Assembly: GCA_013416455.1 (NCBI GenBank)
Contig: JACCES010000008.1
Coordinates: forward strand, 124,001-188,000
DNA from: Alcaligenaceae bacterium
GTDB lineage: Bacteria > Pseudomonadota > Gammaproteobacteria > Burkholderiales > Burkholderiaceae_B
Length of the DNA: 64,000 nucleotides
Direction: 5' to 3'
Shown: one piece after another, positions 21,426 to 29,579 of the stretch
How the letters are laid out: each line of letters starts with the position of its first letter
How positions within the stretch are numbered: the first letter of the stretch is position 1
Program-made: the position numbers and the translations under genes
The notes under the pieces: generated by a model
The model's database searches: none
What the model was told of the DNA's origin: nothing
The model's input: only the letters and a program-made list of their open reading frames with translations

Positions 21426-23213
21426 ATGTCCTCCCATCCCGCCGCCCGCCCCGCCCCTTCGTTCCTGTCCCCCGGCCGCTGGGTGCCCTGCGTCCTGATC
21501 GCCGCCTTCGTGCTGCTGCCCATCCATGCGGTGGCGATGGACAACGCATTCATGCTGGCGCTCATGAGCCGCATCGTCATTCTCGCCATTGCCGCCGTGG
21601 CGCTCAACCTGGTGCTGGGATACGGCGGCATGGTCAGTTTCGGCCATGCGCTGTTCCTGGGCCTGGGCGTCTACAGCGCCGCCATCCCGGCCTTCCATGG
21701 AGTGCACAACGGCTTCGCGCACTTGCTCATCGCCCTCGCGGCCTGCGGCCTCACCGGCCTGGTGACCGGCGCCATCGCCCTGCGCACCCAGGGCATCGCC
21801 TTCATCATGATCACCCTGGCCTTCGCCCAGATGTTCTATTTCGTCTTCGTGAGCCTGAGCCCCTACGGCGGCGATGACGGCCTGCGCCTGGCGGCGGGCA
21901 GCCGTCTGGGCGGCGCCAGCCTTGCGGATGCCGCGCCGCTGTATGCCGTGTCGCTGGCCGTGCTCTTTGCCGCCCTGTACGCGACCCGGCGGCTGGCCGC
22001 GTCCCGCTTCGGCATGGCGCTGCGCGGCAGCCGCGTCAACGACAGGCGCATGCGTGCGCTGGGCTTTCCCACCTTCCGATACCGGCTGGCCGCCTACGTG
22101 ATATCCGCCATGTTGTGCGGCGTTGCGGGCGTACTCTATGCCAACCTGACCCAGTTCGCCTCGCCCTCGTACATGTCATGGGCCATGTCCGGCGAACTCA
22201 TCGTCATGGTGGTGCTCGGCGGCATGGGTTCCGTCCTGGGGCCGCTCTACGGGGCGGCCGCCATGCTGGTCACCGAGGAAATCCTCAAGAGCGTGACCGA
22301 ACACTGGATGATCATCTTCGGCCCCGCCATCGTGGCGGTCGCCGTGCTCAGCCGGCGCGGGATAGCCGGCCTGCTGGCCGGCCAGGGGCTGCCCGGGGGC
22401 GGGGGCGGCAGCGGTGCAGCCATCCGCCCGTCCGGCTCCGCAGCGGGAAGCCTGGCCCCTGCTCTTCCGGCGGCCAGGCTGTCGGTACGCAATCTGGTGA
22501 AACGCTACGGCGGCCTGCTGGCCACCGATGATGTCAGCCTCGATCTGGAAACCGGCCGCATCCATGCCGTGATCGGCCCCAACGGCGCGGGCAAATCCAC
22601 ACTCATCGGCCAGTTGTCCGGGGAAATCGCCCCCGACTCCGGCGCCATTCAGTTCGACGGCCGGGACATCACGCGCCTGCCTGTGCATGCGCGCAGCCTG
22701 CTCGGCCTGATGCGCTCCTACCAGATCACCTCCGTATTCGCCGAGTTCACCGCGCTCGAAAACGTCATGCTGGCCGTCCAGGCGCAGCAGGGGCACAGCT
22801 TCCGCTTCTGGCGGCCGGCATCCCGGCAGGCCAGCCTGCGGGAGCCGGCGCTCGCCGCCATGAAGGAAGCCGGGCTGGAAGCCCACGCGGACACGCCGGC
22901 CGGCGTCCTGGCTCACGGCCAGCAACGGCAGCTGGAACTGGCCATGGTGCTGGCGGGGGAGCCGCGCATTCTGCTGCTGGACGAACCCATGGCCGGCATG
23001 AGCCAGGCTGAATCGCAGCAGATGACCGAAGTGCTGTCGCGGCTGCGCCCGCGCTACGCCATCCTGCTGGTGGAACACGACATGGACGCCGTGTTCAGCC
23101 TGGCCGACCAGGTCAGCGTGCTGGTGTACGGCCGCTGTATCGCCACCGGCACGCCCGCGGACATCCGCCGGGACGCGGCTGTCCAGCAAGCCTACCTCGG
23201 AGACGAAGAATGA
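21426..23213 (+). CDS. Fused ABC permease-ATPase (LivM-LivG fusion)
   Basis: 595 residues in one frame. Residues 1 to about 320 are a LivM-type permease (AAVALNLVLGYGGMVSFGHA; LGGMGSVLGPLYGAAAMLV). A Gly/Ala/Pro-rich linker at about 318-350 follows. Residues 355-595 are a LivG-type ATPase with Walker A GPNGAGKSTLIGQLSG, signature LAHGQQRQLELAMVLAG, Walker B ILLLDEPMAGMS and ILLVEHDMDAVF. Both halves look intact. LivM-LivG fusions are known in this transporter family, so this is a real gene and not an assembly join. Its stop overlaps the livF start by 4 bp. Confidence 0.92.
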   Translation: MSSHPAARPAPSFLSPGRWVPCVLIAAFVLLPIHAVAMDNAFMLALMSRIVILAIAAVALNLVLGYGGMVSFGHALFLGLGVYSAAIPAFHGVHNGFAHLLIALAACGLTGLVTGAIALRTQGIAFIMITLAFAQMFYFVFVSLSPYGGDDGLRLAAGSRLGGASLADAAPLYAVSLAVLFAALYATRRLAASRFGMALRGSRVNDRRMRALGFPTFRYRLAAYVISAMLCGVAGVLYANLTQFASPSYMSWAMSGELIVMVVLGGMGSVLGPLYGAAAMLVTEEILKSVTEHWMIIFGPAIVAVAVLSRRGIAGLLAGQGLPGGGGGSGAAIRPSGSAAGSLAPALPAARLSVRNLVKRYGGLLATDDVSLDLETGRIHAVIGPNGAGKSTLIGQLSGEIAPDSGAIQFDGRDITRLPVHARSLLGLMRSYQITSVFAEFTALENVMLAVQAQQGHSFRFWRPASRQASLREPALAAMKEAGLEAHADTPAGVLAHGQQRQLELAMVLAGEPRILLLDEPMAGMSQAESQQMTEVLSRLRPRYAILLVEHDMDAVFSLADQVSVLVYGRCIATGTPADIRRDAAVQQAYLGDEE

Positions 23214-23953
23214 CCGCGAGCCCGGGCGCCGGCGTCGCCCCCTTGCTGTCCGTCGAGGGTATTCATGCCGGCTACGGCCCCAGCCAGGTATTGCACGGCA
23301 TGAGCCTGCGGGTCGGGCCCGGCGAGTTCGTGACCCTGCTGGGGCGCAACGGCATGGGCAAGAGCACCACGGTCAAATGCATACTGGGGCTGCTGCCCGC
23401 GCGGGCCGGCGTGATCCGCTTCGACGGCAGGGACATCACCCGCAGCGCCAGCCACCAGATCGCCCGCGCCGGTATCGGGCTGGTCCCCGAAGGCAGGCAG
23501 ATCTTCCCCAATCTGAGCGTGGAAGAAAACCTGATCGCAACGGCACGCCCGCCACGGCGGGCCCAGGCACAAAGCCGGCCCTGGACACTGGAACGCATCC
23601 ATGCCCTGTTTCCCCGCCTTCAGGAAAGGCGCGGCAACCCGGGCACGCGTCTTTCGGGCGGCGAACAGCAAATGCTCGCCATCGGCCGGGCGCTCATGAC
23701 GAATCCCCGGTTGCTGATACTGGACGAAGCCACCGAAGGCCTGGCGCCGCTGGTGCGCCGCGATATCTGGCAGGCCCTGCGCCAGCTCAAGGACTCCGGC
23801 CTGGCCATTCTGTGCATCGACAAGAACCTGGGCTCCATGCTGCCCCTGGCCGACCGCCATTACATCGTGGAAAAAGGGCGGGTCGCGTGGGAGGGCAGCT
23901 CGCAGGATTACCTGGCGGTTCAGGACGAGCTGCGGCACCGCCTCAGTATTTAG
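23210..23953 (+). CDS. livF: ABC transporter ATP-binding protein (LivF)
   Basis: 247 residues. Walker A is LGRNGMGKSTTVKCILG (Met in place of the usual Ala), the LivF-type Q-loop region is GLVPEGRQIFPNLSVEEN, the signature is RLSGGEQQMLAIGRALM, and Walker B is LLILDEATEGLAPLV, with Ala in place of Pro after DE. It overlaps the preceding fusion gene by ATGA and closes the four-gene transporter operon. It partners the LivG half of the fusion. Confidence 0.92.
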   Translation: MTASPGAGVAPLLSVEGIHAGYGPSQVLHGMSLRVGPGEFVTLLGRNGMGKSTTVKCILGLLPARAGVIRFDGRDITRSASHQIARAGIGLVPEGRQIFPNLSVEENLIATARPPRRAQAQSRPWTLERIHALFPRLQERRGNPGTRLSGGEQQMLAIGRALMTNPRLLILDEATEGLAPLVRRDIWQALRQLKDSGLAILCIDKNLGSMLPLADRHYIVEKGRVAWEGSSQDYLAVQDELRHRLSI

Positions 23954-24093
23954 TATTTAACTATCGTATGATTATAAATAATCAATTTTACTAATTCTTC
24001 CCCACCCTTTAGAATGCTCTCATAACACCTGGTAACGCAATGCAACATCCTTGCATTCCGGTACCGTCGGCTACAACGAAGAAGGAGCACTTC

Positions 24094-25554
24094 ATGAAGA
24101 AACTGACCACCGCCGCCGGCGCGCCTGTCGTCGACAACCAGAATTCCATGTCCGCCGGCCTGCGCGGGCCGCTGCTGCTGCAGGACGTCTGGCTGATCGA
24201 AAAGCTCGCCCACTTTGACCGGGAAGTCATCCCCGAGCGCCGCATGCACGCCAAGGGCGCGGGCGCCTATGGCACGTTCACGGTCACCCACGACATCACC
24301 CAATACACCCGCGCCAAACTTTTCTCGGAAGTCGGCAAGCAGACACCGATGTTCGCCCGCTTCTCCACCGTGGCCGGCGAGCGCGGCGCGGCCGATGCCG
24401 AACGCGATATCCGCGGCATCGCCATGAAGTTCTATACCGAAGAAGGCAACTGGGATCTGGTCGGCAACAACACGCCGGTGTTCTTCTTCCGCGACCCGCT
24501 CAAGTTCCCCGACCTGAACCACGCAGTGAAGCGCGACGCCCGCACAGGCATGCGCAGCGCCCAGAACAACTGGGAATTCTGGACCGGCCTGCCCGAAGCC
24601 CTGCATCAGGTCACCATCGTGATGAGCGACCGCGGCATACCCGCCGACTTCCGCCACATGCATTTGTTCGGCAGCCACACGTTCAGCTTCATCAATGCCC
24701 AGAACGAACGCTACTGGGTCAAATTCCACTTCCGCACTCAGCAGGGCATCCAGAACCTGACCGACGCCGAGGCGCAGGATGTGGTCGGCCGCGACCGCGA
24801 AAGCTCGCAGCGCGACCTGTTCGACGCGATCGAACGCGGCGACTTCCCGCGCTGGACGCTGTACGTGCAGATCATGCCGGAAAAAGACGCCGCCACCTAC
24901 CACCTGAACCCCTTCGACCTGACCAAGGTCTGGCCCAAGGGCGACTACCCGCTGATCGAAGTGGGCACGCTCGAACTGAACCGCAACCCCGAGAACTTCT
25001 TCGCCGAAGTGGAACAGGCCGCCTTCACGCCCGCCAACGTCGTGCCGGGCATCGGCTTCTCGCCCGACCGCATGCTGCAGGCCCGCCTGTTCTCTTACGG
25101 CGACGCGCAGCGCTACCGTCTGGGCGTGAACCATCATCAGATTCCGGTCAACCAGCCTCGCTGCCCGTTCCACAGCTATCACCGCGACGGTGCCATGCGC
25201 GTGGACGGCAACCACGGCGCCACCATCGCCCACGAGCCCAACACCCGCGGCGAATGGGCCGAACAGCCCGATTTCCGCGAGCCGCCCCTGTCGATCGAAG
25301 GCGCGGCCGACCACTGGAACCACCGTGTCGATGAAGACTACTTCAGCCAGCCCGGCAACCTGTTCCGCCTGATGACAGCGGAAGAGCGGCAACGCCTGTT
25401 CGAGAATACGGCACGCAACATCGCCAGCGTCTCGCTCGATGTACAGGAACGCCACATCCATCACTGTACTCAGGCGGATCCCGCCTACGGCGCGGGCGTA
25501 GCGGCGGCCATCGCCGCGCTGAAGGAAAATCAGGCGCAGGAAACAGAAGCCTGA
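24094..25554 (+). CDS. katA: Monofunctional haem catalase (clade 3, KatA-like)
   Basis: 486 residues, a small-subunit catalase that disproportionates hydrogen peroxide. The active-site His is in [15 protein letters not shown], the distal Asn lies in the [12 protein letters not shown] segment, and the haem-ligand Tyr is in [14 protein letters not shown]. The C-terminal flavodoxin-like domain of large catalases is absent. The start is the ATG at 24094, preceded by GAAGGAG; an in-frame ATG at 24040 has no such site. The upstream region 23954-24093 is AT-rich and should hold its own promoter. The clade assignment rests on length and motif pattern. Confidence 0.95.
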   Translation: MKKLTTAAGAPVVDNQNSMSAGLRGPLLLQDVWLIEKLAHFDREVIPERRMHAKGAGAYGTFTVTHDITQYTRAKLFSEVGKQTPMFARFSTVAGERGAADAERDIRGIAMKFYTEEGNWDLVGNNTPVFFFRDPLKFPDLNHAVKRDARTGMRSAQNNWEFWTGLPEALHQVTIVMSDRGIPADFRHMHLFGSHTFSFINAQNERYWVKFHFRTQQGIQNLTDAEAQDVVGRDRESSQRDLFDAIERGDFPRWTLYVQIMPEKDAATYHLNPFDLTKVWPKGDYPLIEVGTLELNRNPENFFAEVEQAAFTPANVVPGIGFSPDRMLQARLFSYGDAQRYRLGVNHHQIPVNQPRCPFHSYHRDGAMRVDGNHGATIAHEPNTRGEWAEQPDFREPPLSIEGAADHWNHRVDEDYFSQPGNLFRLMTAEERQRLFENTARNIASVSLDVQERHIHHCTQADPAYGAGVAAAIAALKENQAQETEA

Positions 25555-25567
25555 CCCCTGAAAAGAG

Positions 25568-25603
25568 AAGCCCGGGTCATGGGTACGGCCGGGACACGGG
25601 CTT
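25568..25603 (+). terminator. Probable catalase terminator
   Basis: An imperfect hairpin with outer arms AAGCCCG / CGGGCTT, followed by TCCTT, begins 14 bp after the katA stop. The loop region is long and partly paired, so this is moderately supported. Confidence 0.5.
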
Positions 25604-25740
25604 TCCTTGAAGGGTAGATCGTGTGAACGGCACCATTCGTTCACCGGGTGCCCATGCGTTATCGTCCTGCATGGAGCACCCGGCCGGCACGATGCCGGTA
25701 CTTCCGGCTGCGCGGCGCTGCCGCGGCAGGCCCTGATCCG

Positions 25741-26082
25741 TCAATGCCGGACCGTCGACGAAAACATATTGATCACCACCACACCCGCAATGATCAGGCC
25801 CATGCCGATGACGGCGGGCAGATCCAGGCTTTGCCTGAAAGCCACCCAGCCCACCACGGAAATAAGCACGATGCCCACGCCCGACCAGATGGCATAGGCC
25901 ACGCCGGTCGGAATCACACGCAGCGTCAGGGCCAGGAAATAGAAGGCGATTGCATAGCCCACCACCGTCACCACGCTGGGCAGCCACTGTGTGAAGCCAT
26001 CCGACGCCTTCAGCGCCGACGTGGCGATGACCTCGGACACGATGGCGATACCGAGATATACATATGCCTGATGAAGCGTCAC
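25741..26082 (-). CDS. Small multidrug resistance (SMR) family efflux protein
   Basis: 113 residues with four hydrophobic helices and the SMR pattern. The essential membrane Glu lies in YLGIAIVSEVIATSALKASDGF. VVGYAIAFYFLALTLRVIPTGVAYAIWSGVG is the helix 2-3 signature, and GLIIAGVVVINMFS is helix 4. It would work as a dual-topology dimer exchanging protons for cationic compounds, as EmrE does. The start is a GTG at 26082 preceded by AAGGAAG; the longer frame to 26145 lacks a ribosome site and adds a non-conserved, polar N-terminus. It is adjacent to the repeat array on its 5' side. Whether it belongs to the quaternary-ammonium (Qac) or guanidinium (Gdx) subtype cannot be settled by eye. Confidence 0.9.
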   Translation of the reverse strand: MTLHQAYVYLGIAIVSEVIATSALKASDGFTQWLPSVVTVVGYAIAFYFLALTLRVIPTGVAYAIWSGVGIVLISVVGWVAFRQSLDLPAVIGMGLIIAGVVVINMFSSTVRH

Positions 26083-26150
26083 GGAAGCACTTCCTTTGTG
26101 TCGGTTGTCGGTGAAGAACTGCAACCTATCGGCCGGAGCTTCCACACCCC

Positions 26151-26445
26151 AGGGCTTGCAAGCCCTTCGGATCCGCCAAGCGCAGAACAGTCAGCAGTGA
26201 CTGTTCTATGTCCGGCTCCCCCACCTCGCGGCCTGCATGCCGCTCGGATTCGCTAGGCATCCAAGAGTCCGCAGTGGGCTCTTGGGTGTCCGAGTTCATC
26301 CACCTCGGCGCTTGCAAGCGCCTCGGATTCGCCAGGCGGGGCCATTCTATTGCCGAGATCTCTCCACCTCGCGGCCTGCATGCCGCTCGGATTCGCTAGG
26401 CATAGAACAGTCAGCAGTGACTGTTCTATGTCCGAGCTCATCCAT
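26151..26445. repeat. Tandem array of four two-hairpin repeats
   Basis: Four related units of about 65-80 bp lie head to tail. Each unit has a short GC-rich palindrome (26151-26166, 26228-26243, 26307-26322, 26371-26386), then a conserved spacer close to TCGGATTCGCYAGGC, then a second hairpin with conserved inner bases AGTCA/TGACT, then TGTCCGRGCTCATCC. The second hairpin is at 26184-26207 (10-bp stem), 26261-26285 (10-bp stem with one G-U pair) and 26401-26430 (13-bp stem); it is degenerate in unit three. Stem sequences differ between units while pairing is kept. A fifth copy lies at 56244. It resembles a REP-type or MITE-like element, or structured RNA, in the spacer between the SMR and yciI-like genes. 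Confidence 0.8.
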
Positions 26446-26447
26446 GA

Positions 26448-26744
26448 TCAGATATATTTTTCGCCGTTCAGATAGGCCTTACGCCAGCGATTGATCTCGA
26501 TGCGATCGAACAGGCCGCCCGCTGCGAAAGGATCGCCGTTGACGAAGGCCTGCGCTTCCTCGCGCGTTTCGACATCCACGATATAGAAGCTGCCGGTGCC
26601 CGTGACACCATCATCCAGCAGCTTGGCACCGCAGGCCAGCAGCAGCTTCTTGTTCCGCTCCAGAAATTCGAGATGCGTCGCACGCAACTGCTGGCGCAGA
26701 TCGCCGGCATCGGGTTTGTCGAAGGTCTCGATCATATACGGCAT
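26448..26744 (-). CDS. YciI-family protein
   Basis: 98 residues with the YciI (DGPF/ferredoxin-like) pattern: MPYMIETFDKPDAGDLRQ, RATHLEFLERNKKLLLACG, then GSFYIVDVETREEAQAFVNG and DPFAAGGLFDRIEINRWRKA. The DPF motif typical of the family is present. The start at ATG 26744 has an ideal ribosome site (AAGGAG, 5-nt spacing); a longer in-frame start at 26837 is not needed. YciI-like proteins are small dimers; some act as dehalogenase-like or catabolic accessory enzymes and most have no known reaction. Divergent from mnmE across 238 bp, which should hold both promoters. Confidence 0.88.
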   Translation of the reverse strand: MPYMIETFDKPDAGDLRQQLRATHLEFLERNKKLLLACGAKLLDDGVTGTGSFYIVDVETREEAQAFVNGDPFAAGGLFDRIEINRWRKAYLNGEKYI

Positions 26745-26982
26745 GTTTTCTCCTTTGTGGGACGAAGGCGATACACTGTCCGCACCCTTGGCGGCCCCGC
26801 CTTCATCACTGGTGTGCTGTTTGCTTAGTTCGTGCATTCAAATTCGGATGCATGGGCTTGCCGGACCAGGCGCAAAACACAGTGATGGCCGTAGCTATCG
26901 CGAGTATTTGCAACACAGTATGGCGAGTCCAGGCGCCGAAATTCAGTATACGACACGCCAAACAGGACACTAGATTAAAGTC

Positions 26983-28560
26983 ATGATTCTGCGCTCGAAC
27001 GAACCGATTGCAGCCATAGCCACCGCCCCCGGAAAGGGCGGCATCGGCGTAGTGCGCATTTCCGGCAAAAACCTCGACGGTTTGGCCGCGCGGCTCTTCA
27101 ATGCACCTTTGAAACCCCGCCACGCGCATTACCTTTCCTTCAACGATGCACAAGGCCGCGCCATTGACGCTGGCATCGTACTGTATTTCAAGGCGCCCCA
27201 CTCCTATACCGGCGAAGACGTGCTGGAACTGCAGGGCCACGGCGGCCCGGCAGTGCTGCGCCGCGTGCTGCAGCACTGCCTGGAAGCGGGCAGGGAATGG
27301 GGCCTGCGCCATGCCGAACCCGGCGAATTCACCCAGCGAGCCTTCCTCAACGACCGCCTGGACCTCGCCCAGGCCGAAGCCGTGGCCGACCTCATCGACG
27401 CATCATCGGAAGCCGCCGCCCGCAGCGCCATGGCGTCGCTCAGCGGCGCCTTCTCGCAGGAAATCACCGCACTGAACGACCGCATCATCCACCTGCGCAT
27501 GCTCGTGGAAGCCACACTGGACTTCCCTGAAGAAGAAATCGACTTCCTGGAAAAATACGAAGCCCGTCCCACCCTCGACGCCATCATTGCCGACACCGAA
27601 GCCATCCGCCGGCAGGCGAGGCAGGGCATGATCCTGCGCGAAGGCCTGCACGTCGTGCTCGCCGGCCGGCCCAACGTCGGCAAATCCAGCCTGCTCAACG
27701 CCCTGGCCGGCGACGACGTCGCCATCGTCACCGCCATCGCCGGCACCACCCGCGACCGCGTCATCCAGCAGATTCACCTGGACGGCATACCCATACACAT
27801 CGTGGATACCGCCGGCCTGCGCGAAACCACCGACGAAGTCGAAAGCATAGGCATCGCCCGGACCTGGGCGGAAATCGAACACGCCGACGCCGTCATCCAC
27901 CTGCAAGACGCGCGCGAACCGGACGACGAACTGGAGGCGGAAATCCTGCGGCGGTTGCCCGCAAGAGCGCCCGTGCTGAAAGTGTTCAACAAGGTGGATC
28001 TGATGGGGGGGACGAGCGCTTCGGCTTCGCATCCGGCTCCCGCCCCTTCACCAAGGATGGCCAGCACCCCGGCTCGGACGCTTCAGCAATCTGGCACCGG
28101 CACACCCGGCAGGCCGGATTCCTCCTCAGCGGCCGATACAGCCCCTGCCGATCCTCCCACCCAGGAAGCGGGCCCGCCCGCCGTGGATGCAAACCCGGAC
28201 TCGGCGCGCCTTGCCATGCAAGGCCCGGGCGAAGCCGGCGGCCCCATCGAAAACCTGTATATCTCCGCAAAGACCGGCCACGGCCTGGACGCCCTGCGCC
28301 GCCGCCTGCTCGACATCGCCGGCTGGTCGCCCGGCGCCCAATCCCCCTGGCTCGCCCGCGAACGCCACCTGCGCGCCTTGCAGGCCGCCAGCGAACACCT
28401 CGCCATCGCCCGGTCCCATGCGGAACTGAATGATCAGGTGCTGGATCTGTTCGCCGAAGAACTGCGGCTGGCGCATGAAGAACTGGGGGCGATAACGGGG
28501 CAATTCACCAGCGATGATTTATTGGGGGAGATTTTTTCTAGTTTTTGTATTGGGAAGTGA
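26983..28560 (+). CDS. mnmE: tRNA uridine-5-carboxymethylaminomethyl modification GTPase MnmE
   Basis: 525 residues. With MnmG it modifies the wobble uridine of certain tRNAs. The N-terminal tetrahydrofolate-binding domain starts [20 protein letters not shown]. The G domain has G1 [13 protein letters not shown]2 AGTTRD, G3 [14 protein letters not shown]4 NKVDL and the [14 protein letters not shown] region. The C-terminal CIGK end that binds the one-carbon substrate is intact. It is longer than the usual 450 or so residues because of a Pro/Ala/Ser/Thr-rich insertion at about residues 341-421, between G4 and the SAK motif. The last 45 bases switch abruptly to AT-rich codons, which suggests the 3' end was rebuilt by the island that follows. 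Confidence 0.97.
   Translation: MILRSNEPIAAIATAPGKGGIGVVRISGKNLDGLAARLFNAPLKPRHAHYLSFNDAQGRAIDAGIVLYFKAPHSYTGEDVLELQGHGGPAVLRRVLQHCLEAGREWGLRHAEPGEFTQRAFLNDRLDLAQAEAVADLIDASSEAAARSAMASLSGAFSQEITALNDRIIHLRMLVEATLDFPEEEIDFLEKYEARPTLDAIIADTEAIRRQARQGMILREGLHVVLAGRPNVGKSSLLNALAGDDVAIVTAIAGTTRDRVIQQIHLDGIPIHIVDTAGLRETTDEVESIGIARTWAEIEHADAVIHLQDAREPDDELEAEILRRLPARAPVLKVFNKVDLMGGTSASASHPAPAPSPRMASTPARTLQQSGTGTPGRPDSSSAADTAPADPPTQEAGPPAVDANPDSARLAMQGPGEAGGPIENLYISAKTGHGLDALRRRLLDIAGWSPGAQSPWLARERHLRALQAASEHLAIARSHAELNDQVLDLFAEELRLAHEELGAITGQFTSDDLLGEIFSSFCIGK
28543..28560 (+). other. Probable attachment site (mnmE 3' end)
   Basis: The last 18 bases of mnmE encode the invariant end of the protein and sit exactly at the junction with the defence island. 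The 3' end of mnmE (trmE/thdF) is the known integration site of SGI1-type genomic islands. Base composition changes within the gene at about 28512, as expected when an incoming element brings its own copy of the 3' end. No second copy of this sequence was found by eye near the far end of the island. Confidence 0.5.
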
Positions 28561-28569
28561 GGGGGTAAG

Positions 28570-29562
28570 ATGGCACGAATGTGGATGGTACGCGGCGAAG
28601 GCGGCAGCCTGTATGACGCCTTTCGAGAACGTGGCGTGGCTGCCGTGGGCTGGAATCAATTGGCGGCCCATGCCAAGCCCGGTGTCGGGCGCAAGCAATT
28701 GATCGCCCTGTACCAGTCCGCCGAGCCCCAGGCAAAACAAGGGACGGTTGTGTCGGGCGCATCCCAAGTCTGGCGGTTCGTCAACGATATCCAGGATGGT
28801 GACTGGATCGTCACCTATTCGCCAGCCAATCGCCTGTACTCGATCGGCAAGATCAATGGCCCAGCCGAGCACTACCCGGAGTGGGCCGAGCAAGGCATGC
28901 CGCTGGCGCGCAAGGTGCAATGGCATCCACAGGAACTGCCGCGCGACAGCTTGGGCACCAGCACCAAGAACAGCCTGGGCTCGATCTCTACCGTATTCGA
29001 AATTCCTCCTGGTGCTGCGGACGAAGTGCTGGCCGCCCTGAAGGGCAAACCGGTGCCAGCCGTGGAAGATGAAGCCGAGGAAATCATCGCCGACCCGCTG
29101 GCCAATATCGAGTCCCAAGCGCTGGAACGTATCAAGGATCGGGTCAACGAACTCGACTGGGACGACATGCAGCAACTGGTCGCCGGAATCCTGCGCGCCA
29201 TGGGCTACAAGACACAGGTTTCGCCGCCTGGCTCGGATCGAGGCAAGGATATCGTTGCCTCGCCGGATGGTTTTGGCTTCGAACACCCGCGCATCGTCGT
29301 AGAGGTCAAGCACCGCAAGGGGCAGATGGGCAGCCAGGAAATCCGGAGCTTCCTCGGCGGCCGCCACAAGGATGATCGAGGGCTGTATGTCAGTACGGGT
29401 GGTTTCAGTAAGGACGCCCTGTACGAAGCAGATCGAGCATCCATTCCACTGGCAATGTGGACGCTGGACCATATCGTTCGTGCTCTGATCGAACACTACG
29501 ACGCTACAGATGCCGAAACCAAACGAATCGTTCCGCTGAAGCGGCTGTACTGGCCTGCCTGA
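28570..29562 (+). CDS. Mrr-type restriction endonuclease
   Basis: 330 residues. The C-terminal part (about 190-300) is an Mrr-like PD-(D/E)XK nuclease domain: DDMQQLVAGILRAMGYKTQV, PPGSDRGKDIVASPDGFGFE and RIVVEVKHRKGQMGS supply the catalytic Asp and the E-x-K (about residues 227, 245 and 247). The N-terminal 110 residues (MWMVRGEGGSLYDAFRERG; DGDWIVTYSPANRLYSIGKI) resemble a PUA/EVE-like modified-base reader, an inference from pattern only. Such fusions are typical of type IV enzymes that cut modified DNA. It begins 9 bp after mnmE, is the first gene of the island, and lies 17 bp upstream of hsdM on the same strand. Confidence 0.85.
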   Translation: MARMWMVRGEGGSLYDAFRERGVAAVGWNQLAAHAKPGVGRKQLIALYQSAEPQAKQGTVVSGASQVWRFVNDIQDGDWIVTYSPANRLYSIGKINGPAEHYPEWAEQGMPLARKVQWHPQELPRDSLGTSTKNSLGSISTVFEIPPGAADEVLAALKGKPVPAVEDEAEEIIADPLANIESQALERIKDRVNELDWDDMQQLVAGILRAMGYKTQVSPPGSDRGKDIVASPDGFGFEHPRIVVEVKHRKGQMGSQEIRSFLGGRHKDDRGLYVSTGGFSKDALYEADRASIPLAMWTLDHIVRALIEHYDATDAETKRIVPLKRLYWPA

Positions 29563-29579
29563 CGCCAGGGGAATAGCAA

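Noticed and set aside
26151-26445. CRISPR array
   Set aside because: Units are palindromic throughout, differ in the stems and have no unique spacers of constant length; no cas genes are nearby.
28005-28248. mnmE insert as another copy of the two-hairpin repeat
   Set aside because: It shares only short GC-rich words with the repeat and lacks the conserved spacer and paired arms.
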